Assembly (NCBI GenBank): GCA_024734495.1
Contig: JALMQS010000556.1
Location: 868,001 to 932,000 of the forward strand
Length of the DNA stretch: 64,000 nucleotides
Source: Forficula auricularia
Taxonomy: Eukaryota > Arthropoda > Insecta > Dermaptera > Forficulidae
Reading direction: 5' to 3'
The position numbers and the translations under genes are program-made. Below, piece by piece: positions 1-10,465 of the stretch; the first letter of the stretch is position 1, and every line of letters begins with the position of its first letter. The notes beneath the pieces are model-generated. The model ran no database searches and was not told the DNA's origin. It saw only the letters and a list, made by a program, of their open reading frames with translations.

Positions 1-43
1 GACAAAACCTTAATTTTATATATATATAGATTAAGGTTTTGTC
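1..43. repeat. Perfect 14-bp inverted repeat (hairpin)
   Basis: Arms GACAAAACCTTAAT (1-14) and ATTAAGGTTTTGTC (30-43) are perfect reverse complements around an AT-rich loop. The element may extend left of the window, so this could be one end of a palindromic MITE or an isolated hairpin. Confidence 0.7.
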
Positions 44-1167
44 TGTACATTAGGGTGGTGGGTTGGGTGGGGGTGCTGAGTTGGTTTCGGGGTGAGGGTC
101 CAGGGGGCGAGCCTCCTGGCTAGCAAGTGGGCCGCCGAAGACGGGCCTTGCAGCTAGTATTTCTACTAAAATCTTAGTTCTAAATTTGTCCTAAAGATTA
201 AATTCTTTCTCTAATAAAAATTATTTTACACAAAAGGATCAGTCAAGACTCGAACCCCGGACCTTCGCGTGACAGTGCGATGCTCTACAAAGTCAGTTTC
301 TTAACTAAGAAAGGGGTTTGAATATAATAAATATCCACTTTATATTAGACTACCTCGAAAGAGCAATGTAATATTTCAAATTACATTACATTTAAATTGT
401 AAATGAAATTAAATGTTGAAGAATAATTTCATCAAGGGTAGTTGAAGGTTTATTTTTAAAATGTATAATTAAATAACAATGAAAAAGTAATGGGATTCGT
501 AGTTTTCTGTTGTTTTATCTTTCTTGAGTAAATTTATATAAACTCGAAATTATTTTTGAGATAATATAATAATAATGTCTGATACCTGTAATTTATGTAA
601 CATGAACCCTATTCTCGCCTCTCCTTGCCCAGAGATTGCATGTTCATAAATCTATTCAAAGAAATTTATTAAAATCTATAGTCATTAAATAATAAATGTT
701 ATTTTTTTTACGAAGGTAGAAATAAAATGTTTGATTGTTTTGTTGTCGAATTCATTCAATCATAGGGTAATTTAAGTTATAGTTTGTGTTGTGGGATGAT
801 GTTAAAATGAATAAAACGTATAGTAAATCTCAAAAGTGATGATTGAAGTTCGTTTTTCGTGTTTTATAATAGTATATAACCTCAAATCAAGTGAACAGTA
901 CATTATTAAGATCAGTTCGCAAATAAATTAAAGTATTGTGTTTAATAGTATATAGTATATTTTTAACTAAATTTCCTATCACGCTGGAATATAGAAAAAA
1001 TTTTGATGTGTAGTTTAGATTTATCTAAAAAAATCGATCATTAAAAAAATGGTCAAGAATTACTGCTATTTTGTTTTATTGTTTTCAGAAAAAAATGATA
1101 TTAAATAAGTGCTATTTGCAGCTATGTAAAGTTTTTCAATTTCAAATTGAGAATAATCAATCTCTTT
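44..1167. other. AT-rich non-coding DNA with a G-rich start
   Basis: Positions 50-160 are unusually G-rich for this window (runs such as gggtggtgggttgggtgggg). The rest is AT-rich with no usable reading frame. The only recognisable piece is the tRNA-like segment listed separately. Confidence 0.5.
238..292 (-). repeat. tRNA-like fragment (SINE head remnant)
   Basis: On the minus strand this segment carries a good pol III B box, GGTTCGAGTCT, preceded by GTAGAGC, which resembles a tRNA D-arm end, at about the right spacing. The upstream acceptor stem and A box are not recognisable, so it is a degraded tRNA-derived SINE or tRNA pseudogene rather than a working tRNA. Confidence 0.45.
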
Positions 1168-1420
1168 TAAACCCTAAAGAAGTAGAGGGAAGATTCTCCG
1201 AAACGTCAGTTTAAAAAAAAATGAAAATGACCTTCCAAAAATGATTTTATTCAGAGTTTTATTTTTCATTATTCTTGGGTTGCCTTTCCATCGATTCTTA
1301 TTTAAATCCTACAAGTCCTTCAAAAAATAATAGCAATTTACTTGTATTTTAAGAACATATTTGGTGAATTTTATGTTATTTTAAAATTTTTCAAAAATTA
1401 CGTTACATTGAGAATAATCA
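1168..1420 (+). repeat. Foldback repeat f7, copy A (uninterrupted)
   Basis: First of three related blocks. It begins near aaaccctaaagaag, contains ctccgaaacgtcag (around 1195-1209) and ends near acgttacattgagaataatc. It matches 1711-1895 plus 3175-3225 in direct orientation and 1509-1641 in inverted orientation. It preserves the empty site for the mariner insertion: where copy B is split, this copy reads aagaacatatttggtga. Confidence 0.7.
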
Positions 1421-1508
1421 ATTTCAAAATGGGATTATCAATTTCTAATTGGTAGATTTTCATTTTTTTTTAAAATTCTCAAATATTATAATTAGTTTAT
1501 TTATTGGA

Positions 1509-1641
1509 GAATTGATAGAAAAGCAGCCCAAGAATAATGAAAAATAAAATACCGAAAAAATAATTTATTCCAATGTTAATTTCATTCTCTTAAAAACCGA
1601 CATTTCGGAGGATCTTCTCTCCTTCTTTAGGGTTTAAAAAA
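1509..1641 (-). repeat. Foldback repeat f7, inverted copy
   Basis: Reverse complement of the central part of copy A (1168-1310), including cccaagaataatgaaaaata and catttcggaggatcttctct followed by ctttagggttt. With copy A it forms a large imperfect palindrome. Confidence 0.7.
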
Positions 1642-1896
1642 CTCAACGAAGGAAACATATAATACAGGAAACATCCTTCTTCTCTCCTTTAACAGCAATA
1701 TCAGACCACTTTTAAACCCTGAAGAAGGAGGGAAGATTCTATGAAACATCAGTTTAAAAAAAATGAAAATGACCTTCCAAAAATTCTTTTAATCTGAGTT
1801 TTATTTTTCATTATTCTTGGTCTGCCTTTCCATGGATTCTTCTTTGAATTCTACCAAAAGGTAATATTTTCAATTTATTTGTATTACAAGAATATA

Positions 1897-1921
1897 CCAG
1901 GTATACCGGTATGAAGTGAGC
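1897..1921 (+). repeat. mariner left terminal inverted repeat
   Basis: 25 bp starting CCAGGTATACCGGTATGAAG, ending GTGAGC region; preceded by the TA target site. It is the expected binding site for the transposase N-terminal helix-turn-helix domain. Confidence 0.92.
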
Positions 1922-2068
1922 ATTAAGATACAAAAGTATCTATAGGGAACATTTAATGTGAACAAGCCTTAATTTTTTTTTGTTTGGTCGTTATGACATC
2001 TGTTAAACATATGTAATATACATCAAGTCATTGAACAAACAACATCATATTTTTTCATCGTGTTAAAA

Positions 2069-3087
2069 ATGTCGAATTTTGTACCACAAAGTGATGATTT
2101 GCGGAAAGCATTAATTTTTCGTTTTCATTTGAAGAAAAGTGCTGCAGAGTCGCATCGAATCCTTGTCGAGGCATATGGTGATCATGCTCTATCAAAAGCA
2201 ACATGCAAAAGATGGTTTCAACGGTTCAGAGATAATGATTTTGATGTGAGAAATGAAGAACGTGGAAGACCACCAAAAAAAGTTTGAAAACGCCGAATCG
2301 CAAGCAATATTGGATGAAGATGATACTTTTAGTCAAAAGGAAATGGCAGCAATGTTAAATGTTGCACAGCAAACAATTTCTGACCTTTTAAAGACTATGG
2401 GAAAGATCCAAAAGTGTGGAAAATGGGTGCCACATGAATTGAACGAAAGGCAGATGGAAAACCGAAAAAACACTTGTGAAATTTTGCTTCAAAGACACGA
2501 AAGAAAATCAGTGTTTTGTTACTGGCGATGAAAAATGGATTTATTTTAAGAATCCTAAACGGAAAAAATCCTGGGTTAATACGGCACAACCATCAACATC
2601 GACTGCGAAATCAGATCGATTCGGCAAGAAGGCAATGCTCTGTGTTTGGTGGGATCAGAAAGGTGCGGTGTATCATAAGCTTCTAAAACCTGATGAAACT
2701 GTTAATACTAATCGCTACAGACAACAAATGATCAATTTGAACCAGGCATTGATCGAAAAACGACCAGAATGGGCCAGAAGACACGGCAAAGTAATTTTGT
2801 TATACGACAATGCGCCTGAGCACAAAGCAAAACTGGTTCAGGATACAATCAAAGCACTTGGCTGGGATCTGCTACACCACCCGCCGTATTTACCAGACTT
2901 GGCCCCTTCCGATTACCATTTGTTTTCATCGATGGGACACGCATTGGCTGAGCAGCACTTCGATTCCTAGGAAGAAGTCGAAAATTGGGTGTCTGATTGG
3001 TTTGTTTCAAAAGACGAACATTTCTATTGGCGTGGTATCCACAAATTTCCAGAAAGGTGGTCAAAATTTGTAGATAGCAATGGTTAA
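2069..3087 (+). pseudogene. mariner transposase, two frameshifts and one internal stop
   Basis: Encodes a mariner transposase, the DD34D enzyme that cuts and pastes the element at TA sites. The likely start is ATG 2069 (start of MSNFVPQS); the upstream in-frame GTG is not needed. The first segment (to about 2280) holds the N-terminal helix-turn-helix region. A frameshift in an A-run near 2275-2285 moves the reading to a segment with a second helix-turn-helix and the WVPHELNERQ linker. A second shift near 2495-2515 leads into the catalytic domain. The catalytic aspartates are visible: D at 2527 in TGDEKW, D at 2806 in YDNAP, D at 2911 in APSDYH, with 34 residues between the last two. A TAG at 2968 interrupts the end; the frame otherwise continues to TAA 3085-3087. 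N-terminal sequence and D34D spacing fit the mauritiana branch rather than irritans. It is inactive as read. Confidence 0.93.
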
Positions 3088-3149
3088 TACTTTTAATAAA
3101 AATCTTTTACTTTCCCATTAAAAATTAGTGTTTAATTTTCACCAAAAAC

Positions 3150-3174
3150 GCTCACTTCATACCGGTATACCTAG
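3150..3174 (-). repeat. mariner right terminal inverted repeat
   Basis: Reverse complement of the left repeat with a single tip mismatch (T for C at the second base), followed by the TA target duplicate at 3175-3176. Confidence 0.92.
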
Positions 3175-3225
3175 TATTTGGTGGATTTTAATTTATTTTT
3201 AAAACTTTCAAAAATTTCGTTACAT

Positions 3226-3900
3226 TTATCAATTCTTAGCAAAATATCATGTTTCTTCTGGTTAAATAATAATATATAATACAATATCTAAAAGAGAAAG
3301 GAAGTTCTGGAAGAAATTTACTAAAAGAGAAAGACGCTTTTCTAGATAGCAATATGAAAAAAATTCTAAATAAATTCTTAATGGACGCAATTGAAATGCA
3401 CTTAGGGCTTTGAGTTATATTCAACAAAAAAGTATTTCTATCTGTAAGAATATGTGTGTGTGCTTCAACAGACTTGCCACTCTATTCTTTTATTTTTCGA
3501 TCCTATACGGAAATAGAAAAAATAAATCTTTGAGATCGTTTTGAGTGGGTCATATTATTTTATCTGTATTAAATATTAAAATATATAAAGGTAGTAGTTG
3601 AAATGAAAGTTGATAAAAGTGTGGGTGGAGAAAGTAGAAGATACTTAGTCAAGTTCTTGAAGGGTTTTCAACTGAAATATTGGGACTTTCGAAACAAGAT
3701 ACAATTAAATATTTTACTGGGCTTAAGGAGTTTCGAGAAACTTGTCCGCGGCTTTGCAAACAATAAATCTCTCAGTCTGGATTGATTCGAATTAAAGTGA
3801 CAACATTTTTTTTAATACCACTTGAAATTTTAATAAAGTTTCAATTCGGGTAGTTAAATATTTATTTACATTATTATTGTTCAGTTCCTGTAAAGATATA
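3226..3900. other. AT-rich non-coding DNA
   Basis: No domain, repeat or RNA recognised. The short open frames here have no family resemblance and look like chance frames. Confidence 0.5.
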
Positions 3901-4150
3901 ACAAATCAGAGAAAAAAAGGAAACAATTAAACACCGTGTTAAATCATACGATCATCACAACGTTTCGTTAATTTACTGTAACTTCATCAGGCTCAAATTA
4001 TTTTAAAACATTCTGTCATTCAAATGGCAAGAAAAAATTGAATGACAAAGTGTTTAAATATAATTTGATCTGATGAAGCTACAATAAATTTGCGAAACGT
4101 TGCAATTGGTCGTATGATTTAATTCTTTCCTTTTTTCACTGATTAGTTTA
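3901..4150. repeat. Foldback element f1 with CUGAUGA..GAAAC motif
   Basis: Two arms of about 115 bp (3901-4020 and 4046-4150) are imperfect reverse complements with almost no spacer; outer ends read aaatcagagaaaaaaagg and ccttttttcactgatt. Each arm carries ctgatgaag..gcgaaacgttg or its partner: plus strand 4070-4102, minus strand 3958-3990. The second has a clear short stem, GTTA/TAAC, immediately before GAAACG. Confidence 0.8.
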
Positions 4151-5092
4151 TTTATATATACAAAAATTTTGTTGGGACAATGACGAAGAATTTATTCCAT
4201 TAAAAATAAAACATTCACTGGACATTTTTAGGATCCATATAAACCTAACACGGAACGTTTTTAGTGTCAAAACAATATTTGTATTTTAGAGTATTGTGTC
4301 GCATAAACTAAATAGGATGCAATTTTGAAATTTACAAATAATATAGGTTTATATTCACCGAAATGAAAAATTGAACAAAAATAATCTGATCATTACCAAA
4401 ATCTGTGATCGAAATGTCGTGTATTTGGGAATATTGCTTAGTGTTTTTAAAGAAGTCCTAATAATTAATCAAGAAATTGCATTTATTCCATATTAATTAA
4501 ATTAATGTAGAAGAAAAAAATTAATAGTTTAATATATTTATTTATTTGTTACTAGCGAGGCTCTAATCGCGAGAACGTACAGAGTTTTTAATAAGTTTTA
4601 AGAATTTCCTTAAATTAATTATTTTAAACTATTCAGGGGGATATTTTCCAAATTTGCAAGGCAAGTCAGTTTACTTAATGACTAATTTTAATCTCTGTAT
4701 TTTGAGATGAATTTCATACATTTTTAATCAATATTAGAAGCAAAGTTTAAAAAGGTTAAAGAAAAGCGAGATGTTTTTTTAAGTGATGCAATTTGGCGGC
4801 TTTGAGCCTGGTGGGTTAGGTTAGTTAGTTCTGCAAAGGAAGCTTCTCTTGGGGATCCCGATGGTCTTTGAAATTTTCACTAGAACTTAGTTCAAAGTCA
4901 GTTAGTTAATTACAAAATATCCATAAGCCTTTGCCTTGGCAAAAGACCAATTTCCACATTGATATACAATCTCGCTTCGATTATTCTACAGTCTAAATTG
5001 ATCAAAATTTTATTCACAAAAGCATCGAAAAGCAGTAATCCGGTTTTTTCTACTTTTTAATATACTTTAAAAAATGTTCACCTTTTTACTTT
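4151..5092. other. AT-rich non-coding DNA
   Basis: Nothing recognised apart from simple AT-rich sequence. ggttaggttagttagtt near 4815 is too short to count as telomeric repeat. Confidence 0.5.
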
Positions 5093-6047
5093 ACCATACA
5101 GGGTATGGCCAAGTATTGTAATCGTGCATGAAAAAAGTGGATTTTTTTCCTTGCTTTTTTTCAAAATATCTAAAAAACGGCTGAAACTATTTCGATTAAA
5201 AAAATTGAGCAAAGCCATGACATTTCGGTCTACAAAAAAGGTTTAATAAGTGAACATCGAAAAAACTATATTTTTCGAGATAATAATTGTTTTGTCAAAA
5301 TCTCAGTTAGTTAATTAGTCTGTGCGTTACCAAATTTTGGACGAGCTAGCTCAAAAACTAGTGTGAATATCAAAACCAAATTTCACACGTAGTTTTGTTC
5401 CATTGAGATTAAGAGCTGATTAGATTTTGGTGCATATCGACCCAAAATTAAGGGGGGTCGAGGGGGGTTAAAAATTAAAAATCTAGGTCGTTTGAGCAAA
5501 CTCAACCAAATTTTGTATACATAATCAGTGGACCCCAGAAGTCTAAAAATGCAAAATCTAACCGCCCAAAAGCGGGGGGGCGGAGGGTCAAAAAATGAAA
5601 ATCTTGGCCATTTACCAAACTCAACCAAATTTTGTATACATAATCAGTGGGTCCCCAGAAGTCTAAAAATACAAAAACTAACCGCCCAAAATGTGTGTGG
5701 GGGGGGGGGGTCAAAAAATCTTGGCCATTTACCAAACTCAACCAAATTTTGTATACATAATCATCAGTGGACCACCAGAAGTATACAAATACAAAAACTA
5801 ACCGCCCGAAATGGGGGGGGGGGGGGCGAAGGGTCAAAAAATGAAAATCTTTGCCATAAAAATTAAAAATCTAGGCCGTTTGAGCAAACTCAACCAAATT
5901 TTGTATACATAATCAGTGGGTCCCAGGAGTCTAAAAATTCAAAAACTACCCCCCCCCCTACATGATTATAAATAATTTTATTAAATATTAAATATAAGTG
6001 AGGAGCCAGGTTGTATGAAGTCAAGTGGATGGCCACATCAGAACACG
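5093..6047 (+). repeat. R1 repeat copy 1
   Basis: R1 is the most abundant family here. Copies start near tttttactttaccatacagg and end near ggccacatcagaacacgtcag, about 0.7-0.95 kb. Both ends carry ACTTTACCATACA in inverted orientation, one terminal and one about 30 bp inside. The middle is a tandem sub-repeat of roughly 115-150 bp containing ccaaattttgtatacataat and a poly-G tract; this copy has four units (near 5511, 5629, 5747, 5898). It codes for nothing convincing: the overlapping frames are just translated sub-repeats. It is probably a non-autonomous DNA transposon of uncertain class. The last bases of the usual end are replaced by a SINE. Confidence 0.85.
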
Positions 6048-6170
6048 TTTTTTGGCTTTTTGGCCTTTCTAGCCATAAGCCAATTTACGGTAAAATTTGT
6101 CTTTACCCCCGGGGTCAGATTTTAGCCGAATGCCTCGAGTAGGATTCGAACCCATTCCTGGTTAGTAAAG
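6048..6170 (-). mobile_element. tRNA-derived SINE A, 5'-truncated
   Basis: On the minus strand it ends in the same tail as the full copy at 46633-46810 (ggctagaaaggcc..aaaagcc) and includes the B box GGTTCGAATCC-like sequence (6141-6152) and the ctgaccccgggggta body. The A-box half is missing. It abuts the truncated end of R1 copy 1. Confidence 0.8.
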
Positions 6171-7145
6171 AAAGATGAGTTAAATGTTAGATTTTTGAAA
6201 AAAAAAACTGTTTTAAAAATTGAAAAACACACTTTAAATCATAAAATTTACTACGGTCCTAGGCTAAAAATTTAATTTACTTACTAACAGAATTTAAAAT
6301 TCGAGTTTAAAAAAAAATACAATTCTTTTATAAATATCCAAACGTTATAGAGAAATTCTTCGTATATCAATGGAAAAAATAATTGCTTTAAAACCAAAAT
6401 ATAAAGCAACTATAAACCAATAATGATTTTGAAAATAGAAAATCATACAGATTTTTTGGTGATGAAATTACTTTGAAAAAAAAATGGAAAAAAAAATATT
6501 TACGAAAAATATTTTTTTTTTTTAATTTTTGATAAATATTAGAAATAAATACAATCCACGATTTTCCAATGAAACTACAACAAAAAATTATTATCTTCTA
6601 CATAATATTTATACAAGTAACTGATCTTTGAACTAATTTTATAAATAATTATTGTAAATAGTGAAATATATTGTTTTTTGAAGTTATTATTTTCTTATAG
6701 AAAAGAGCAAATATATAAAAAATAGTGTAGATTCAAAAAAGTACCTACTAGTAATAATATTAATACCGAATAATAATCTAATACTTTGGTAATTTTATTC
6801 TATAATCAAAATTGGAATAGTCTCTTATATGTATTGATTTGAACAGCCTTCGCTCTTTCTTGGTTGAGTTATTTTTATTTCAAAAATACATTCGAGTTAA
6901 GATTTGAAATTCCTCACATTTTCAAACTATTCAAATTAGAGAGCCAAGAAGTTCATTTATAACAAATGACAATTAAGGTATGAAACGTTGCGTAAAAATT
7001 CCTGTTCCCATTCGTGTGATCGATGAGAAATCAAAAAGATCGTAAATAAACTTACAGTGAATCTCAAAAGTGATAAAATATTGATGAGAAGCTAAAATAA
7101 ATGTATAAATGTAAAATTTATCATACAAAATTAGAAGAAAAAAAT
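6171..7145. other. AT-rich non-coding DNA
   Basis: Low-complexity AT-rich sequence with A and T runs; no gene or repeat recognised. Confidence 0.5.
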
Positions 7146-7180
7146 ACAATACTTGACCATACCCTGTATGGTAAATTAAA
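7146..7180 (-). repeat. R1 end fragment
   Basis: tacaatacttgaccatac followed by cctgtatggtaaa matches the ACTTTACCATACAGGG end of R1 in minus orientation, about 500 bp before a complete minus-strand copy. Only the terminal 35 bp remain. Confidence 0.7.
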
Positions 7181-7650
7181 AAAAAATTTAAAAAAAATAA
7201 AGGAAAAAGACATTTTTAGTAGTTTGTTTTTTCGTCAACAAATAGTTAAAACTAGATAATCGAAACTTAACCCAAAAGCTCAAATTTATTTATACACTTT
7301 TGTGCTGAATTTCAGCTTATTAACTACAATAGTTAGTGTCGTTTATGGTATATAAGAAATTTGATTGTTGTGCAGGTACGTTCTATCCCGACATTTCTAC
7401 TTATTATTTTCTTAATTCTTAAGTTGATCCAGACTTAAATCATTAAAAAAAATACTAAGTTTGTAGGCCAAATTGTAGCTAAAGAAATATAATAATTGTT
7501 AATGTGGAAAACATAAAACAATACCATCTATTAGTAGAATAATTAACTATGAGTAAAAAAAAGTTAAAATACAAATTGTATTAGAAAAAAAAATATTTCG
7601 TGGAAAAAACCACCCTCTATTAGATGAACTTGAAACTTAAAAATAATTAT
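7181..7650. other. AT-rich non-coding DNA
   Basis: No feature recognised between the R1 end fragment and the next full R1 copy. Confidence 0.5.
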
Positions 7651-8566
7651 AAATAAGCTGACGTGTTCTGATGTGGCCATCCACTTGACTTTACCATACA
7701 ACCTGGCACCTCACTTATATTTAATAAAATTATTTATAATCATGTAGGGGAGGGGGGTTAGTTTTTGCATTTTTAGACTTCTTGGGTCCCACTGATTTTG
7801 AATACAAAATTTGGTTGAGTTTACTCAAATGTCTTAGATTTTTAATTTTTGACCCTACACCCCCCCCCCCCCCATTATGGGCGGTTAGCTTTTGCATTTT
7901 TAGACTTCTGGGGTCCTACTAATTATGTATACAAGATTTGGTTGAGTTTGGTCAAATGGCCTAGATATTAATTTTTTGTCCCAGCACCGCCCCCCCCTCC
8001 CCTTTTGGGCGGTTAGTTTTTCCATTTTTAGACTTCTGGGGTCCCACTGATTATGTATACAAAATTTGGTTGAGTTTGTTCAAATGGGCTAGATTTTTAA
8101 TTTTTAACCCCCCTCCACTCCCCTTAATTTTGGGTCGATATGCACCAAAATCTAATCAGGTCTTAATCTCAATGGTCCAAAACTACGTGTGAAATTTGGT
8201 TTCGATATTCATACTAGTTTTTGAGCTAGCTTATCCAAAAAATTTGGAAACGCACATACTAACAGACAGACTAACAATCAGTAGAGATTGTGGTGTTGGT
8301 GCAAGGTGAAACATCTTTAATAAATTTAATAATATTAGACAGACTAACAGACATTTTGACAAACAAATTATTATCTCGAAATATATAATTTTTTCGATGT
8401 TCACTTATTAGGGCTTTTTTGTAGAGCGAAATACCATGGTTTCGCTCAATTTTTTTAATCGAAATAGTTTAAGCCGTTTTTGAGATATTTCGAAAAAAAA
8501 GGAAAGAATCACTTTTTTCATGCACGATTACAATACTTGACCATACCCAGTATGGTAAAGTAAAAA
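7651..8566 (-). repeat. R1 repeat copy 2
   Basis: Complete minus-strand copy from ataagctgacgtgttctg to catacccagtatggtaaagta. It has about three internal sub-repeat units with poly-C tracts (near 7797, 7925 and 8050). A short unrelated stretch around 8275-8335 (agtagagattgtggtgttgg..) interrupts the conserved actaacagacagac region, suggesting a small duplication or insertion. Confidence 0.85.
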
Positions 8567-9592
8567 CAGCCCATCTCTTAGAAATACTTCAAACTACAAA
8601 AGAGTTATTACAAATACAGCGCCATCTCTTAGAATAATATTTAACAAGCTATTTTAGTAAAAGTAAAAATATCTAATCTCAAAAAGAGGAAAATATAAAA
8701 ATATATGGATGAATTAATTGAGAAAAAAAAATTAAAGAATATGAAGCTTTTCCTAAGAAGAAGCGTCTATTTGCATGTTGCGTTCAATCTGCGTGTAGCA
8801 AAAGGGCTTGTTTTCCTAATGAGAGAGGCTCTCCCTGATCCCTAGGCTTTCGCTTTAAGGGTAAAAAAGAGAACTTCTATATATATTCAAGTCGTTCGAA
8901 TTTCGCAATCTCCATCAGTTAAGAAAATTTTCGGTTGGTCATAAGCATTTATTCAAGAATTAGATCAAAATTCACTAAATTGAATAACTCACTAGAATTT
9001 TATTCATATTTTAAATAAAATCTAATTTAATTTGATGCCCAGCAGAGAAAATAATTTTTTACTTTATACTGCTGTCATTTAATTTTTATTCTTGCTGTCA
9101 TTTAATTGATATAATAATTATACATCATTTTGTTAATTATTTTTCTCTAGAATGGTTAAATGTGCTATAGAATACTATTTTATTAATACTTATTTGATTT
9201 TGAATTAATTATTTACATTTCTTAATACTAAATCCTTAGTCCATGAAATATAAACACGCCCTGGTGTCGATTTGGTGAGGCCAACATCTCCTATAGAACT
9301 TGACGTCATCTGTAGGTAGGAACACCCAGAAATCGCATGGCCACTATAGGAATTATTATACATTGAGATAAATTTATCGTAGTTTAGATTATTTATTTTG
9401 GATTCCAATAATCGCAAATTAATATGAAATTAATATAACCAAAATATTTATGCGAGAACGTGACGTCATCTGTAGGCGATGTTGGCCTCACTTCACTCTG
9501 TGTGGAAAGTAGCAGAGGGCGTGTCTATATATTTCATGGTCTAAGATTAAATCTATTCATATGCATTCCAAATAGGCATATGCTTTATTAAC
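8567..9592 (+). repeat. R3 dispersed repeat, copy 1
   Basis: Diverged from 18400-18970: shared landmarks in order include cttctatatatattcaagt, tttcgcaatctccatcag, gaataactca, tgctgtcatttaattgatat and tcatatgcattccaaatagg. The gccatctcttagaa motif near the start recurs at about 17695 and 17740. A MITE (9234-9545) has inserted near its end. No coding capacity. Confidence 0.65.
9234..9545. mobile_element. MITE with ~30-bp terminal inverted repeats
   Basis: The left end cttagtccatgaaatata.aacacgccct and the right end (reverse complement cttagaccatgaaatatatagacacgccct) are inverted repeats. Inner inverted matches include gaggccaacatc and tgacgtcatctgtagg. About 312 bp and non-coding. The related sequence at 18900-18950 lacks this block, which supports insertion. 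Superfamily not assigned. Confidence 0.8.
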
Positions 9593-9595
9593 TCG

Positions 9596-10465
9596 ACTTC
9601 AAAAAAGGAGGATGTTCTCTATTCGATTGATTTTTTTTTTTTTTTTTTTTTTCTATGTTACCTCATATCTCCGCCAATTGTAAACCGATTTTGACAATTT
9701 TTTTTTCATTGGGTTCAGTATATCTTCCGATTGGTCCGGTTTTTTTTCATTGGTATTAGACCTTTTTTGTACAGTTTATTCAGGCCTAACTTCTTTGTTT
9801 ATGAACCGATTTCGATAATTCTTTTTTTATTGGAAAGGGGGTATCTTAGGGATGGTGCCATATTAATTTGGTCAAGTTCTGAAGATATGATCAACGACGA
9901 AATAACGTCAATCTCCAATTCTTATGGGCAAATAATCAAAATTATGATAAATAAAATCTTTTATAAAAAAATCTTATAACCACTATTAATAACATCACTA
10001 AAAAGAGAAAAACAAAAATAATTTGTATAAAAAAAAATAAAACCGACTTTAAAAAACTTAAATGAAACAAATAAAATAATAATAACTTAAAAACCAAATA
10101 AAATCCACTAAAAGGTATAAAATAATTATCTTATTTAGTTACAACTAAACGACGAAATATTAACGTGAAACCACTTTTTGAAGTCGGTGCCAAACATATA
10201 CATTTTATGAATCGCACTTGGCGGATCTTACTTAGTACGTTTGGTGGGTACGCTCCCTTATAGTTATAGTTTGTTTGGCACCGACTTCAAAAAGTAATTT
10301 CATGTTAATATTTCGTCGTTTAGTTGTAACTAAATAAGATAATTATTTTATACCTTTTAGTGGATTTAATTTGATTTTTAAGTTATTATTATTTTATTTG
10401 TTGCATTTAAGTTTTTTGAAGTCGGTTTTATTTTTTTACAAAAATTATTTTTATTATTAGCCTAT
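9596..10465. repeat. R2 repeat copy a with large internal palindrome
   Basis: R2 copies share cgacttcaaaaaaggagga, repeated 'tgaaccgatttcgatgattcttttttattgg' type phrases, and a pair of arms ending in gaagtcggtgcc. Here the arms at about 10012-10196 and 10267-10462 are long inverted repeats around a 70-bp centre (gaatcgcacttggcggatct..). Related copies are at 28083, 48358 and 59390. Sequences of the type aaccgacttcaaaaa..gg are common in insect genomes. A poly-T run lies at about 9632-9652. Non-autonomous; class uncertain. Confidence 0.75.

Larger units (their letters stand above)
1897..3174 (+). mobile_element. mariner transposon, mauritiana-like, decayed
   Basis: A 1278-bp element with 25-bp terminal inverted repeats differing at one position near the tip (CCAGGTATACC.. 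on the left, CTAGGTATACC.. on the right when read inward). It is flanked by TA dinucleotides (1895-1896 and 3175-3176), the target duplication expected of the Tc1/mariner superfamily. The length is close to the usual 1.3 kb. The transposase inside is broken, so the copy cannot move on its own, although its ends look intact and might still be recognised by an active relative. It interrupts foldback copy B. Confidence 0.95.
1711..3225 (+). repeat. Foldback repeat f7, copy B, split by mariner
   Basis: The left part (1711-1894) and right part (3177-3225, tatttggtggatttt...) together align with copy A. The mariner at 1897-3174 sits between them. Around 1718-1752 is ccctgaagaaggag..ctatgaaacatcag, a degraded form of the CUGANGA-stem-GAAAC motif discussed in the findings. 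Confidence 0.7.

Noticed and set aside
5383..5866. Three overlapping open frames of 80-112 residues on both strands
   Set aside because: They are translations of the R1 tandem units (repeated NLTAQKRGGGG or NGQDF-type phrases) and shift with poly-G length; not genes.
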